DNA from: Neurospora tetrasperma FGSC 2508
Lineage: Eukaryota > Ascomycota > Sordariomycetes > Sordariales > Sordariaceae
Reading direction: 5' to 3'
NCBI RefSeq assembly: GCF_000213175.1
Contig: NW_009799101.1
Coordinates: forward strand, 3,485,236-3,549,235
Length of the DNA stretch: 64,000 bases
Below are positions 1 to 12,083 of this stretch, piece by piece. Position numbers and translations under genes: made by a program. Every line of letters begins with the position of its first letter. The stretch's first letter is position 1. Below the pieces are notes generated by a model. It saw only the letters and a program-made list of their open reading frames with translations, made no database searches and was not told the origin of the DNA.

Positions 1-197
1 AGGTTGTTTGTCGACGACGATGGTTCTGAGCTCGTCCTGGGCGACTTTGGTCGTGGGGTTGAGAGACGAGTGGGAGCGGGGCCCTGACTCTGTGCAGTGA
101 CAGGGACCGCAGGGGACGCAGAGGGCGCAGAGGGCGCAGAGAAAGTGGGAGCAGCAGCAGCAGCAGCAGCAGTCGAGGCAGTCGAGGCAGTTGTCAT
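1..197 (-). CDS. 5' end of an unidentified gene (partial, runs off the window)
   Basis: On the minus strand a frame opens with ATG at 197 and stays open for 65 codons to the window edge. The product is low complexity: an Ala run of about seven residues encoded by GCT repeats, then Ala/Ser/Pro/Thr-rich sequence with a threefold S-A-P repeat. The start has a G at -3. Such Ser/Pro/Thr-rich N-termini are common in fungal regulatory proteins, but nothing here identifies a family. It is partial because the gene would continue past base 1. A non-coding low-complexity tract remains possible. Confidence 0.42.
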   Translation of the reverse strand, partial: MTTASTASTAAAAAAAPTFSAPSAPSASPAVPVTAQSQGPAPTRLSTPRPKSPRTSSEPSSSTNN

Positions 198-1285
198 GAC
201 GGGCCAACTAGCGGTGTCCAAACATTGTGCCCCGCGCGCACCCGTTCATATCATAGCGCCGTCCACTCTTTATGACAATTCAGAGCCTGGCAGCTCTTTG
301 AAGCGCGAGAGGCGGAAGACAAGAGAAAATCGGCAAAGTGTGATTGCAATGTTGCGCGGTGCAGTGGTTGGTGAACAGGTGGTGCTGGGTGCATGTTGAT
401 AGGTAGCGAGTGGTCCGGTCTTGTGTTGGTCCACGCCTGTCCCGCACCTGTGGTGGATGGCGACTCCAGCCAGCAGCGGCAGTAGCCCAGGTGATAAGGA
501 AGCACCTTGCCGCTTATCAGCCACTACCTGTCCGAAACGGGTAGGCGGTGAGGTTAGCCAAGACCAAGCATGGTCGTTGCCCGTAGCATGGAAACCGATC
601 ACCCCTTGAAGTCGTCGAGCTTCCCCTGAATGAATGTCAACAAAGCACACACCTTTGACTTACGCAGCTAAGGCGGCACCACGTCCTCGACCGCTTTCAA
701 ATTCCTCTAACTCTAGTCAGGTCGGTGCGAGTTATCTTCCAGCATATGGGCAGTTTTCGTTTCTTACCAAGGATACATACTGCTGGCAGATTAGGAATCT
801 CCACACCTGAAGTTTGTTATCGTTGCACTTCGCTTGACAAACGTTGACCGAAATTTACTGCGCGGTGCAAGGTGCTGCGTGAGACGGACAAAAAGTTCTT
901 GAAAAAAAACCGTCTGTCGTCGATGAGGCTCAAGCTGTCATCACCCTTGCCACAGCAGACTGCCGTGACACAAGGCACTTGCTGCATGCGGCCCGAGCCT
1001 GACCGTTGCAGATCAGTGCCTCCCTAGGCCCACAACTATGAGACTATCAGACTGTGCAGTCCACAAGATTTTGAACACACACCTTGGATCCGACATCCGT
1101 AACATCCAGCCCGTGCCGTTAGAAACGGAAATGATACCATAAAGTCTTGAAGCGTAAACAGCCGATATGGTCGTGACAATGCGTTTGTTCGATATTCCTA
1201 TTATACAGTCTGGGCTCCTAACAGTCCGGTTGCCAACACCTACTACATCTTACAGGATGCAACGACCAGCATACGCATGGCTCAT
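198..1285. other. intergenic spacer, no gene seen
   Basis: This stretch lies upstream of the partial minus-strand gene at the window edge and downstream of mss51. Only short shadow reading frames are present. I see no RNA gene and no repeat longer than simple triplet runs. Confidence 0.6.
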
Positions 1286-2941
1286 CTATACAGCAATGAC
1301 GTTGTCTTTGACGGTAGCCTCGTACCTTAAAAACTCTGTTAGCACTCAAACCATATCTAGTTGTGCGGGGGAAAAAAAAAATCAAGAGAGCACCAACCTC
1401 TTTCCGCGGAAGGCCCACACACCCCAGTTACCGGCACTGACGTCCTGAGGGTCAAGATCATTCAGATCCCACCGGAGACTGCGGAAGATGTTCTCGCCAG
1501 GCTCCATGAGAATGTCGAATTCACCCTTGGCCTTCTTGTTGACCCACTCGACATCACGCTCCATGTCAGCCTGCGTGTAGCCCGTAGCAATGATAGGAGC
1601 TTTGGTCTCGAGAAGCATAGGCAGCGTTTCCTCCCATTCGTGGGAGCTTGCCGGGTGGCCCAAACCAGGGTGGAAGAGGACGAAGCAGTCGAAGTAAGGG
1701 TCGTGAGGAGCGAAATAACCCGTCTTGTGGATAGTATGGTAATAATCCACAATGGTGCTGATCTTCATGGTAGGCCATACGCGGTCCTCCACCACCGCAC
1801 CGTAAGGGTTCTCGGGAGTACGAGGCGGGAGGGGAAATTCGTCATCGCGGTTCATCATGCTCTCGGGTCCGATGAAAATCAGATGGAGTCTCGACAGGGG
1901 GAAGAGATGGGCCAACTGCACCCAGGCATCTCTAGGCAGCGACGACTCAGCGCGAGCACCAAGAATAAAGACACGCACGGGGGGCGCCTCAGGCCGGAGA
2001 CCCTTGATAGACTCGTTGCCTCCAGTCTTGGGAGGATGCAGGGTATAGCGAAGTGCCGTCAAACTCTTCAAGCCCTCGACGGTGAGGCGATTCCGGATGT
2101 GGTACGGGCTCAACTCATGAAGAACGCTGCCGATCGTGAGAGGATAGGTCAACAACCTAGTCGCCTGTCTCATGCACCGGTCATCGTTGACAGCTTCGAA
2201 CTGACGGGTATACATGAACGTGTCCCAGTTGGTCATGTTGACCATGGCATCATCCATTTGCGGACCGGCGTAGTTGAACTCGTAGAAGTGGCGGCCTGAA
2301 TGGAGGTCATGGTCATCTTCATTGATCTGTCGCAGAGTGTCACATATCTCGAGATGTTTCTCATAGTCGTCCATCCAATGCTGCTCGCTGCAATATACCG
2401 GGATGCCACAGTCAGGACACTCGAAATCGACGTGCTTCGGCGGCTGGGAGCCAGACTCGGTATCGACTTGGCGGTTGGTCTCGGAGAACTGCCCTGGGCG
2501 GTGACTATGGTGGGGGCAGCTGGCGTGCTGTCTTATGAAGGCCGCGCGCTGGCGGATCTTGGGGATGGGCGAGTTGGTGAAGGAGTGGAAGAGGTTGTCC
2601 TGCTCGAGAATCGGCTTCGAGGGGATACCACTACCGGCCAGATCCTCGTTGGTGGCAAACGATGTCGAGCTGCTGGCCTTGGGTCTGGACTGGGCAGCAA
2701 CGGAAGGAAGCTTGCTTGTGATCGAAGCCTGGGTCGGACGCGAGATGGTTCTGGTGATGCCGCCGACTTGCGTCGAAGACGAGGAAGAGCTCTGTGCCCC
2801 GCGGATGGAACTGACGGAGCGTTGCTGGGCTGACTGCAAAAAAGCAGCACTTTGCCTGCTCTGTCTAGCTGTGAAAGTCGAGCATTGCGAGCAAAGCTTG
2901 GACAAGGCCGGACGCACGGCGCGGTCTGCTGGGAGGGCCAT
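1286..2941 (-). CDS. mss51: Mss51-type mitochondrial COX1 translational activator
   Basis: Mss51 promotes translation of mitochondrial COX1 mRNA and couples it to cytochrome oxidase assembly at the inner membrane. The N-terminus is Ser/Gln/Arg-rich like a matrix presequence. A MYND-like zinc site follows (C175, C178, C184, H188, H196, C200), then the long conserved Mss51 core. Two Cys-Pro pairs (C142-P143 and C175-P176) resemble the CPX heme motifs known in yeast Mss51. The model has exon 1 at 2941-1398, a 72-nt intron with a GTTGGT donor, a CTAAC branch point and a TTTTTAAG acceptor, and a 40-nt exon 2 at 1325-1286. It gives 527 aa ending GKRYEATVKDNVIAV. Read-through without splicing would stop at 1382 and give 519 aa ending GKRLVLS. 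I prefer the spliced form because GKRYE fits the family end as I remember it, and all three splice signals are present. It is divergent from rse1, with 608 nt between the starts. Confidence 0.92.
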
Positions 2942-3549
2942 TGGGAGTTCAAGAGGTCGGATGATGTTCGATCGGGAATCTGGATCGCCGGGACTCGATG
3001 CGACTTTCCAATTGACTTTTTGGCAGCAGCTCCCAGCAATCCGGGGTCCTCTCCCACCGACCCGACTCGCTACCTACCCAAGTGCCTAGGCGGGTCTCGT
3101 CCATCGAATGACCCACTTCCTTGTGCTTGCTTCACCAGCCACAATTGTGCCTAGGTAAGCTCTGACGTTATGCGGGTCAGAGACCTACCTAGCTACGAGC
3201 GAGCCACAGTCGCGGGGGGCGGCGTCTACGACCTACCGTGGACCGACGTACCGCTGCAACCTGAGTGACTGGACTGCACCAATTGGCCAGAAATACCATC
3301 GACGGCAACCGACTCCATCTACCTCGCCAGAGTCCCAGAACACTGGACCGTGTTTCATTTTTTTTGCCGTGTTACAATCATCTACTCGATATCCAACTCT
3401 AGATTTTTGACAATCTAGCTGACTTTCGCGCATTGGTCTTCTCAGCATAACGACGGCAGCATTGACAGAGCACAACCGAGTCCTACCCACTTGCAAAAAC
3501 AACCTCGAGAAAGCAGAGCCGCGCCGGCTATCTGCGCCCAGTTGCAGCC
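2942..3549. promoter_or_regulatory. shared divergent promoter region of mss51 and rse1
   Basis: This 608-nt spacer separates two divergent starts. It contains CCTAGG-type words (near 3087 and 3150) and TACCTACCTAGCTA near 3186, a motif class repeated in other spacers of this window. No TATA box stands out. No coding frame is convincing. Confidence 0.45.
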
Positions 3550-6500
3550 ATGGCGACTACGTCGAACATGTTCCTGTATTCCTTGACCATCCAGCCACCC
3601 ACCGCTGTCACGCAGGCTCTGCTTGGTCAGTTCTCGGGAACCAAGGAACAGCAGATTCTTACGGCGTCTGGATCGCGTCTAACCCTCCTTCAGCCTGATC
3701 CCCGTCAGGGCAAGGTCAACACCCTGTTGTCTCATGACATCTTCGGCATCGTACGCGCCATCGCGTCGTTCCGTCTGGCCGGCAGCCACAAGGGTGAGTA
3801 ACCTCCCCGCCACCTCCTGTGTTGGGCAATATAGTGATTCTGGATCCGTTCCCCAGGTGCTTCTGGGTAGAGGGGCCACACGTATGGTCACGCACCATGC
3901 ACCCAGGCCTACGAGTCTTCTGGGGACTTGAGACTCATTCAAATCGGTAGCGGGATTGTGCTAAAACTTTGTGCCACCCAGACTACATTATCCTCGCCAC
4001 TGATTCGGGCCGTATTACCATTATCGAGTATCTCCCCAAGACGAACAAGTTTCAGCGCATCCACCTCGAGACTTTCGGCAAATCGGGCGTCCGCCGAGTC
4101 ATCCCCGGCCAGTACTTAGCCGCAGATCCAAAGGGAAGAGCATGCCTCATTTCGGCACTCGAAAAGAACAAGCTGGTCTATGTTCTCAACCGAAACTCAC
4201 AGGCCGAGCTTACAATCTCGTCACCACTGGAAGCCCACAAGCCAGGCGTGTTGGTGCTATCTCTTGTTGCCCTTGACGTTGGTTACGCAAACCCCGTTTT
4301 CGCTGCGTTGGAACTGGACTACACGGACGCGGACCAAGATCCTACGGGCCAAGCACGAGAAGAAGTCGAGACACAGCTGGTATATTACGAGCTCGATTTG
4401 GGCCTGAACCACGTCGTACGCAAGTGGTCAGATACTGTCGATCGCACTTCTTCACTTCTCTTCCAAGTACCCGGCGGCAATGACGGTCCTAGCGGTGTCT
4501 TGGTGTGCGGCGAGGAAAATGTCACCTATCGGCACTCGAATCAAGAGGCTTTCCGCGTCCCCATCCCCAGACGCAGCGGTGCCACCGAAGATCCTCAGAG
4601 GAAGCGGGTTATCGTCGCTGGCGTTATGCACAAGCTCAAGGGAAGCGCGGGCGCCTTTTTCTTCCTTCTTCAGACGGACGATGGAGATCTTTTCAAAGTC
4701 ACCATTGACATGATCGAAGATAGTGACGGCAACCCCACCGGAGAGGTCAAGCGCCTCAAGATCAAGTACTTCGACACGATACCAGTAGCCACCAGTCTTT
4801 GCATCCTGAAGAGCGGCTTCCTGTTTGCCGCTAGCGAGTTTGGAAACCATCACTTTTACCAATTTGAAAAGCTCGGGGACGATGACGAGGAACTCGAGTT
4901 CAGCAGCGACGACTTCCCGACAGACCCTACCGCCTCATATAACCCGGTGTACTTCCACCCCAGGCCACTTGAAAATCTGGTCCTGGTTGAGAGCATTGAT
5001 TCGATGAACCCTCAGGTCGATTGCAAGGTTGCGAATCTGACGGGAGAGGACGCGCCCCAGATCTACTCTGTCTGTGGAAATGGGGCGCGGAGTACTTTCC
5101 GCATGTTGAAGCACGGACTCGAAGTGTCTGAAATTGTCGCTTCAGAGCTTCCGGGTACACCTTCTGCTGTATGGACGACTAAGTTGACCAAGTACGACCA
5201 GTACGATGCTTATATTGTGCTGTCATTCACAAACGGAACATTGGTGCTCAGCATTGGCGAGACGGTAGAAGAGGTCAGCGATAGTGGTTTCTTGACTACG
5301 GCGCCCACCCTAGCTGTGCAGCAAATGGGTGAGGATGGCTTGATACAAGTTCACCCCAAGGGCATTCGCCACATCGTCCAAGGTCGTGTCAATGAATGGC
5401 CTGCACCTCAGCATCGCTCGATTGTTGCTGCCACGGCAAATGAGAATCAGGTTGTCATCGCCTTGAGCTCTGGCGAAATCGTCTACTTCGAAATGGACTC
5501 GGATGGTTCGCTCGCCGAGTATGACGAAAAGAAGGAGATGTCGGGTACCGTCACATCGCTGAGCGTCGGTCAAGTACCGGAGGGCCTGAAGCGAAGCTCT
5601 TTCCTGGCTGTAGGATGCGATGATTGCACAGTTCGCATTCTTAGCTTGGACCCTGATTCAACACTCGAGATGAAGTCCATCCAAGCTTTGACAGCCGCAC
5701 CCTCGGCTTTATCAATCATGTCGATGGAGGACTCGTTCGGTGGATCCACGCTCTATCTGCACATTGGATTGCATTCGGGCGTTTACCTTCGGACTGTGCT
5801 GGATGAAGTGACGGGCGAACTGACAGACACTCGTCAAAAATTCTTGGGTCCCAAGCCTACCAAACTTTTCCAAGTATCAGTTCAGGATCAGCCATGTGTT
5901 CTTGCGCTGAGCTCGAGGCCATGGTTAGGCTACACCGACCCACTTACTAAGGGCTTCATGATGACGCCCCTAAGTTACACCGAGCTTGAGTATGGTTGGA
6001 ACTTCAGTAGCGAACAGTGCTTGGAAGGCATGGTTGGAATTCATGCCAACTACCTAAGGTCAGTTTGTTCCAAATTGTTTGGCGTCCAGTTATATGATGA
6101 GAAAAGTGAACTCTATGCCCTCGGGTAATGAGGTGATTGAAGCAATCATATGTGATTGTACCAATTGTTTCTTTCCAATACAACCCGATACACCCATCCA
6201 TTTTGTACATCCTTATCTTCACAGACACTGACATTGAGTGCAGAATCTTTTCAATCGAAAAACTGGGCGACAACATGATTCAGAAATCCATTCCTTTGAC
6301 TTACACACCTAAGCACTTGGTCAAGCATCCCGAACAGCCATACTTTTACACTATCGAATCCGACAATAACACCCTCCCCCCGGAGCTGCGGGCAAAGCTT
6401 CTGGAGCAACAAAGCAATGGCGACGCAACGGTACTGCCGCCAGAGGACTTTGGATATCCCAGAGCCAAAGGCAGATGGGCATCGTGCATCAGCATTATCG

Positions 6501-7622
6501 ATCCTATCAGCGAGGAACCGAGAGTCCTCCAAAGGATTGATCTTGACAATAATGAGGCGGCAGTCAGCGCGGCCATTGTACCTTTTGCCAGTCAAGAGGG
6601 TGAAAGTTTCCTGGTTGTCGGCACGGGCAAAGATATGGTCCTCGACCCACGTCAATTTACCGAGGGCTACATCCATGTTTACAGATTCCATGAAGACGGC
6701 CGGGACCTGGAGTTCATTCATAAGACCCGAGTAGAAGAGCCCCCTTTGGCACTCATTCCGTTCCAGGGTCGTCTGCTTGCTGGCGTCGGCAAGACACTCC
6801 GTATCTACGACCTCGGTTTGAAGCAACTGCTCCGAAAAGCTCAAGCAGATGTGACGCCCACTCTCATCGTCTCCCTACAAAGCCAGGGTAACCGCATCAT
6901 TGTCGGCGATCTCCAGCAAGGCATCACGTACGTTGTCTACAAGGCCGAGGGCAATAGACTCATTCCCTTTGCTGACGACACCTTGAACCGCTGGACAACC
7001 TGCACCACCATGGTCGACTACGAATCCGTTGCCGGCGGCGACAAGTTCGGCAACATATACATCGTCCGTTGCCCAGAGCGCGTCAGCCAGGAAACTGACG
7101 AGCCTGGATCAGAGATCCACCTGATGCACGCCCGCAACTACCTTCATGGCACACCCAACCGCTTGAGCCTCCAGGTCCACTTCTACACTCAGGACTTGCC
7201 GACCAGCATATGCAAGACCAGCCTAGTTGTCGGTGGTCAAGACGTGCTGCTCTGGAGCGGCTTGCAGGGCACTGTCGGTGTCTTCATTCCCTTTGTCAGC
7301 CGCGAGGATGTCGACTTCTTCCAGAATCTGGAGAACCATATGCGCGCTGAAGACCCGCCGCTTGCCGGCCGTGATCATTTGATCTACAGGGGTTACTATA
7401 CCCCCGTCAAGGGTGTGATCGATGGTGACTTGTGCGAGAGGTTTAGCTTGCTGCCGAATGATAAGAAGCAGATGATTGCGGGAGAACTTGATCGCTCGGT
7501 GAGGGAAATCGAGCGCAAGATCTCGGTACGTGTTCCCTAAAACCCCCCTGAATTTCGAGAAGCAATTCACTTACTAATCTGCTTACTTTGTTTAGGATAT
7601 TCGCACCCGGTCTGCCTTCTAA
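3550..7622 (+). CDS. rse1: splicing factor 3b subunit 3 (SF3b130/Rse1)
   Basis: Rse1 is the beta-propeller scaffold of the U2 snRNP SF3b complex in the nucleus. Exons are 3550-3793, 3982-6058, 6244-7525 and 7596-7622. All junctions keep frame and use GT-AG borders. The product is 1209 aa, close to the 1217 aa of the human protein. Conserved blocks include SHDIFGIVR near residue 65, [12 protein letters not shown] at the first junction, the MMS1/CPSF160 N-terminal propellers to about residue 600, and the CPSF_A C-terminal region from about 850. It ends DIRTRSAF, as I recall for Neurospora. Junction 2 restores [12 protein letters not shown], which matches the family. The last exon encodes only eight residues. 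The ATG at 3550 starts [15 protein letters not shown], the expected N-terminus. Confidence 0.97.
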
Positions 7623-8009
7623 ACATGATCACATCGTTTCTGGGTGAGAAGTAATGGCTGCGAGCTTATGGTTTAATGTATATGAAACTCCTTGCAAAGA
7701 AGCGCGTCGTTTTCACAGAAACCTGGGATGGATCAAAGCCTTGTTGTAATGTTAACTTGGATTACTGCTGTTGATTCAGCTAGGCGCTCCGGTGGTGGTA
7801 AGTGGTTTAGGCGTCAATTGTATGTACGCCGTTGTGCTTAGATCAAACGATGGAAAGAAGAGACAGAATGGTACGTGGCTAAACAAAAAGAAAAGAAGAG
7901 CCAAATTGCTTGGCAATATACAAAATTTTGGGTACACAAAGCATGACATCATAAACTGCTTACGATCCAGTTCTCCTGGCTTTCAAGTCCCGATCCCCAG
8001 CTTGACTAC
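7623..8009. other. convergent 3' spacer between rse1 and the LysM gene
   Basis: A 387-nt spacer between two convergent genes, expected to hold both 3' UTRs. No coding frame or RNA gene is visible. Confidence 0.6.
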
Positions 8010-9129
8010 CTATTTGCCAAACTTCGACGCAGTACTAGAAGCAGTGGGAACCAACCTCTTCACCCCACTAATCCACGTCCTTCCCATAACCCTCCCTTTC
8101 CCCTTCGTAGGCGGTTGGTTTAGGGCCTCCCACATCTCATCGTCCTCCAACGCCTTTACTGCGCTTTCCACATTCCAATCATTTCCCTCCATATACAAAA
8201 CCGCCACATCATAGTCCGCCACTTTGGTTTTCATCATCCACTTCCTTATCTTCTTCTTCCGTTCAACCTCCTCGTCGCTTTCTACAGGGTAAGGAGAAAG
8301 CGATACGCCGGATGGGTTGTATTCTCCCGGGATGAGGATGGTGCGTCTACCGCGGGCGAATAGAAGTGCGGAAGAACTGGAGTGGAAAGGGGAGGAAGAG
8401 GTGGAGAGAGAGAATAGCGGGAGACGGTTATGCGCGAGGAGGACGGGAAGGGGGATCGAGTAGCGGAGGGAGAGGGAGGGGAGGGTGTCGTGGGGTGTGA
8501 GGTGGTGAATTGTGTCTGGGATGGTGGTGTTTGGGTTGTCTTGTGGAGATTTGGGCTCTTGTTGGGTTGATGTTTTGGCTGTGAGAGAGATGGTTGAAGA
8601 ATAAGGGGGCGGTGAAGAGGATGGGGGAGGAAGATGATTTTTAAAGGAGATGGGCCCGGGGTATGGTGGTGGTGTATCGTTGTCGTCATGGGCGGCTTGT
8701 GTATTTTCAGCTCGGTAATGGTGAGAAGGAGGGCGATATTTGGGACCGCGGGGGTTTATGGGAGTAAGGTATGAAGAGGAAGATGATGATGATGATGGGG
8801 TTTGGCAGTAAGGACAGTAACTGCTGAAACGGGGGTTGTTCTGTTTTAGTGTTAGTAGACTGTCTATCGTGCCTATGAACAAAACATAGAAATGAAAGGT
8901 TGGTCATCAAGGTGCCTTTTTTTTTGCGCCGCTTCGCAGAGTATGGCGGCGTGATGTAGCGGTCAAAATTCAGCCTGACTGACGGCTTGGTGATACTTAC
9001 ATATATACAGTTACCGCAAATTACTCGGCCGCAACAGCTCAATCGGCGATCGTCCGGGAGAGGCTTCTCGGTCTCATGGACGAAGCGGGGCACCAAGTGT
9101 AAAAGCTTTGCGCAGGTACAGCAGGCCAT
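8010..9129 (-). CDS. Cys-rich (RING-like) LysM domain protein
   Basis: Two exons, 9129-9001 and 8840-8010, give 319 aa. The intron has a GTAAGT donor and a textbook CTAAC branch ahead of AAACAG. The first 55 residues hold many cysteines: C3, C4, C6, then C32, C33, C38, C41 and, across the junction, C52 and C55 in YCPYC. This resembles a treble-clef or RING-like zinc site. A Ser/Pro-rich linker follows, then a LysM-type fold at about 155-216 (H-x-L-x-P-x-D-T-L-x-x-L-S-L-R-Y), with a basic C-terminal region. No signal peptide is seen, so this is probably an intracellular LysM protein, not a secreted chitin-binding effector. The family of zinc finger plus LysM proteins is known in ascomycetes, but I know of no established function. 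Confidence 0.82.
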
Positions 9130-11114
9130 GGTTGAAAGTCAGTTGTCTGCGGATCGAACATCTATCTTGTCTTTTTTTTTTTGGGCAAGGTGAGAAACTA
9201 GAAAATGAGAATTTCCAGATTCGAAGATCTGGTCATGTTCGACTTGAAGGGTTGACAAATCTTCAACACGGGAACAGAGATGATTGACGTCGGTAATGTG
9301 GGGGCAAAGTGACTTATCGATAGGTAGCCGGAGGGTAACCCCGCAGCCCCGCAAGTGTTCGTGGGGGCAGACCCGACGGAGGAGCTGTCAGCGGCTCTCC
9401 ACAGCGCTGTCAGGGACATGGTCTCGTTTTTGACAAAGGAAATTGTTGAGGGAACCCAGTTGACTTGCCAAACCTAATGGAATGGTAAGAATAAGCCGAA
9501 ATACGTCACAGCCAGGTATACCAGTTAGGTATACATCTAAGCATCTTTACTACCTCTTGGTATACCTTTGAACCTGAGTTTGAGTCACTTCCTGGAACAG
9601 AACTCGAGCTATTGTATTTTCGTATATCATAATCCCCATTCAATAGAGATTTGTAACGGCCTTTCCTACCTCTAACCACGATGAGCGGTATCGGACCGTC
9701 TCTGTTCGGTTTATTCTTACCCAACCAGGCTATGGCCAAAGGCCTCATTTATTTTGTCATGGACAAGCCGGCCATTTTCACTTCCGAGTTGTTCTTGAGG
9801 GGCATCGTGCAACATTCCCCGCTTCCGAGCATCATCACCTCTTGAATGAGCAGAAAACAGGAGTAATTGCGCAAAACTGGCCGACTTCTTGGACATCAAG
9901 CGCCCGGTCTGAGGCAAAATCTATTAAGCCACGGATTTCGATGCTGACGAATCTTGGTTGACCAAAGCTCTCAATCAACCACCTGCCAGATCCTGCCATC
10001 TTTGGAGGATGCAGATGTCGTTTGTTCTCCTGAAGGGCAGCTTTGCCTTAGCTGTCATGAACTACCCTCAGTTTTCCATTTTCTTCTCTGACGCAATGTC
10101 AATCATGACCTGTCTTCTAACCAGCCAGACGGCACAGCACAACTAGCCCGGATCACCATCAACATTGTTTTCGCTTCTGCGCCCCGAATGGAGACTCTAT
10201 GGCGTGATACAGCTGGAACAACACGTCGCCAATGCGACCGATATGACTGACCTTTGCGCAGCAGAGACGTCAAGCTAATAACAAAGCCCCATGAACCGCA
10301 CTCTGAACTATATGACGGGATGTAAGCCCTTCGGTTCCAGAAGGGCCATGACCGTGGGGTGATTCCAATTTAGCGTCGCTTCTAGGGCCACGAAAAGAAC
10401 AACTCTTCAACGATACCGAGAGGAAACAGGACCGGACGGGCGGTAAGCTAATGTACATAATGTGTCGAGCCCTATACTAAGTAGGTTTAGAGGATAACAA
10501 AGCGAAGTAGCATTGGCGAGACCGCTGTTGATTCCAAAGGAGTGCCTGGTTCGCCCATTGCCCTTGCTTTTCATGTTACCCTAAGGAGACTGGGAGAGGA
10601 GGCAGCAAAGAGGAGCAAAGAGAAAATAAGAGCTGAACCAAGTATCAAGGCTGGGCCCATTCTCCACGCCTGATCAGTCGTTCACTTGGAGCAAAAGTTC
10701 TCCAGATCCTGGAAGTTACTGTGACTCGTTGTGGGGTAGCAAGCAAGGTATGGCACGCGACCGTACATACATGGGTATAGAGTCGATGGGATGCAGCATG
10801 AAGACATGTGTACTGCGTACCTAGAAGACGCCGCGGTAGAAGTGGGGTTGGGTTCCGAGTCTACGGGATAGATGGGTCTCAATTCCACTTGCTCCCCTGG
10901 CTGATGATTGTAAGAACCCGGCCCAGGGCCGTGTTCCCGGTTATGTAACGGGCGGAGTTTGGGGTCTGGATAGATACTTATGTTAAGAGCACTCGTCTCG
11001 AGTTTTTGTCAAAGTCCGCTGAAGCTTGGTCACTCCGTTTGAATACCGCGGTCCTTCGCATTATTGACTTTTGCACACCACTCTCAAAATATCTACAAGT
11101 CAACTTCGTATATC
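9130..11114. other. large divergent spacer, no gene seen
   Basis: About 2 kb between the divergent LysM and esterase genes. Reading frames are short and show no family resemblance. I see no tRNA, no mobile element and no strong repeat. It presumably holds both promoters and may contain undetected relics. Confidence 0.5.
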
Positions 11115-12083
11115 ATGGCGGTGAGATTGCCCGTGTATAAACCGAGAAAGAGATTGAGTCATTACGATTTTAACAGATGATATAAAAGGTCTCATACCCC
11201 CAAATCGTGCTCTTTGGCGATTCCCTGTTCCAGGGTGCCGCAAGTCTTGAGGATGGTTTCTGTTTCCAAGCTGCCGTTCAACAGCGTACGTGTTCTGTCA
11301 GCTGCTCACAAGTCTCGTATAGTGAGCTTACTGACTCACCTCCAGAGGTTCTTCGCCGATTTGACATTGTTAACCGTGGTCTCTCCGGTTACAACACCTC
11401 CAATGCCCTGAAGCTCTTGCCCCAGATCTTCTCTCCGCCGGGTCCAGGCGTGCCCAAGCTTGCCTACCTTGTAAGTTTAAACTCTTTCGTTTTACAGAAA
11501 CCCAGCTTTGTCTAACCAAGGGCACAAGTTCGTCCTTTTGGGTGCAAACGACGCTGCCCTTCCCCAGCCTGTCAACAACCAGCACGTCCCTCTAGACAAG
11601 TACAAGCAGAACCTCGTCTCTATCATCACCCACTCCAACATCACCGCCCACAACCCCAAGATCTTTCTTATCACACCACCACCCCTGGACGAGCTGAAGG
11701 CATCCGAGGTCGAACCCGGCGTCCGCAAACACCGCGTCAGCGCCTCTTACTCCGAGGCCGTCCGCCAAGTGGCCGCTGAGCACTCGGTCGGCTTGATCGA
11801 TCTCTATAAGGCTGTCATGGACTACGCCATCTCCAAGACGCCCGGGTTTGACAGGTCCAAGGGTAATCTGGGTGATCCCGAGACGGGAGAAAGGGGCTAT
11901 CTGAAGAACTTGCTGCCGGATGGGTTGCATTTGAGCTCAGAAGCATACAAGTTGTTGTACGAAGCCGTGAAGCCGCATCTGGGTAAGGAGTGGGAGGGGA
12001 CGAACGCTGCGGAGAGGGTTGGCTATGTGTTGCCGGACTGGAAGGTGGCGCCTTGGTTGGAGGAGGATGTGTTGAAGCCTTGA
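11115..12083 (+). CDS. iah1: SGNH/GDSL esterase, isoamyl acetate-hydrolysing type
   Basis: Iah1-type SGNH hydrolases cleave short-chain acetate esters. Exons are 11115-11120, 11189-11285, 11346-11470 and 11529-12083, giving 260 aa, a usual size for the family. Exon 1 encodes only Met-Ala. Catalytic blocks are visible: block I FGDSLFQG with nucleophile Ser14, block III GAND at 81-84, and block V PDGLHLS with Asp207 and His210. The splice phases join these blocks without gaps. No signal peptide or membrane segment is seen, so a cytosolic enzyme is likely. The gene could equally be a related GDSL lipase with another ester substrate. The 6-nt first exon is the least certain part; no in-frame ATG lies upstream in exon 2 before a stop. 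Confidence 0.9.

Noticed and set aside
1361-2299. 312-codon plus-strand frame opposite mss51
   Set aside because: Antisense shadow; the minus strand encodes the conserved Mss51 core.
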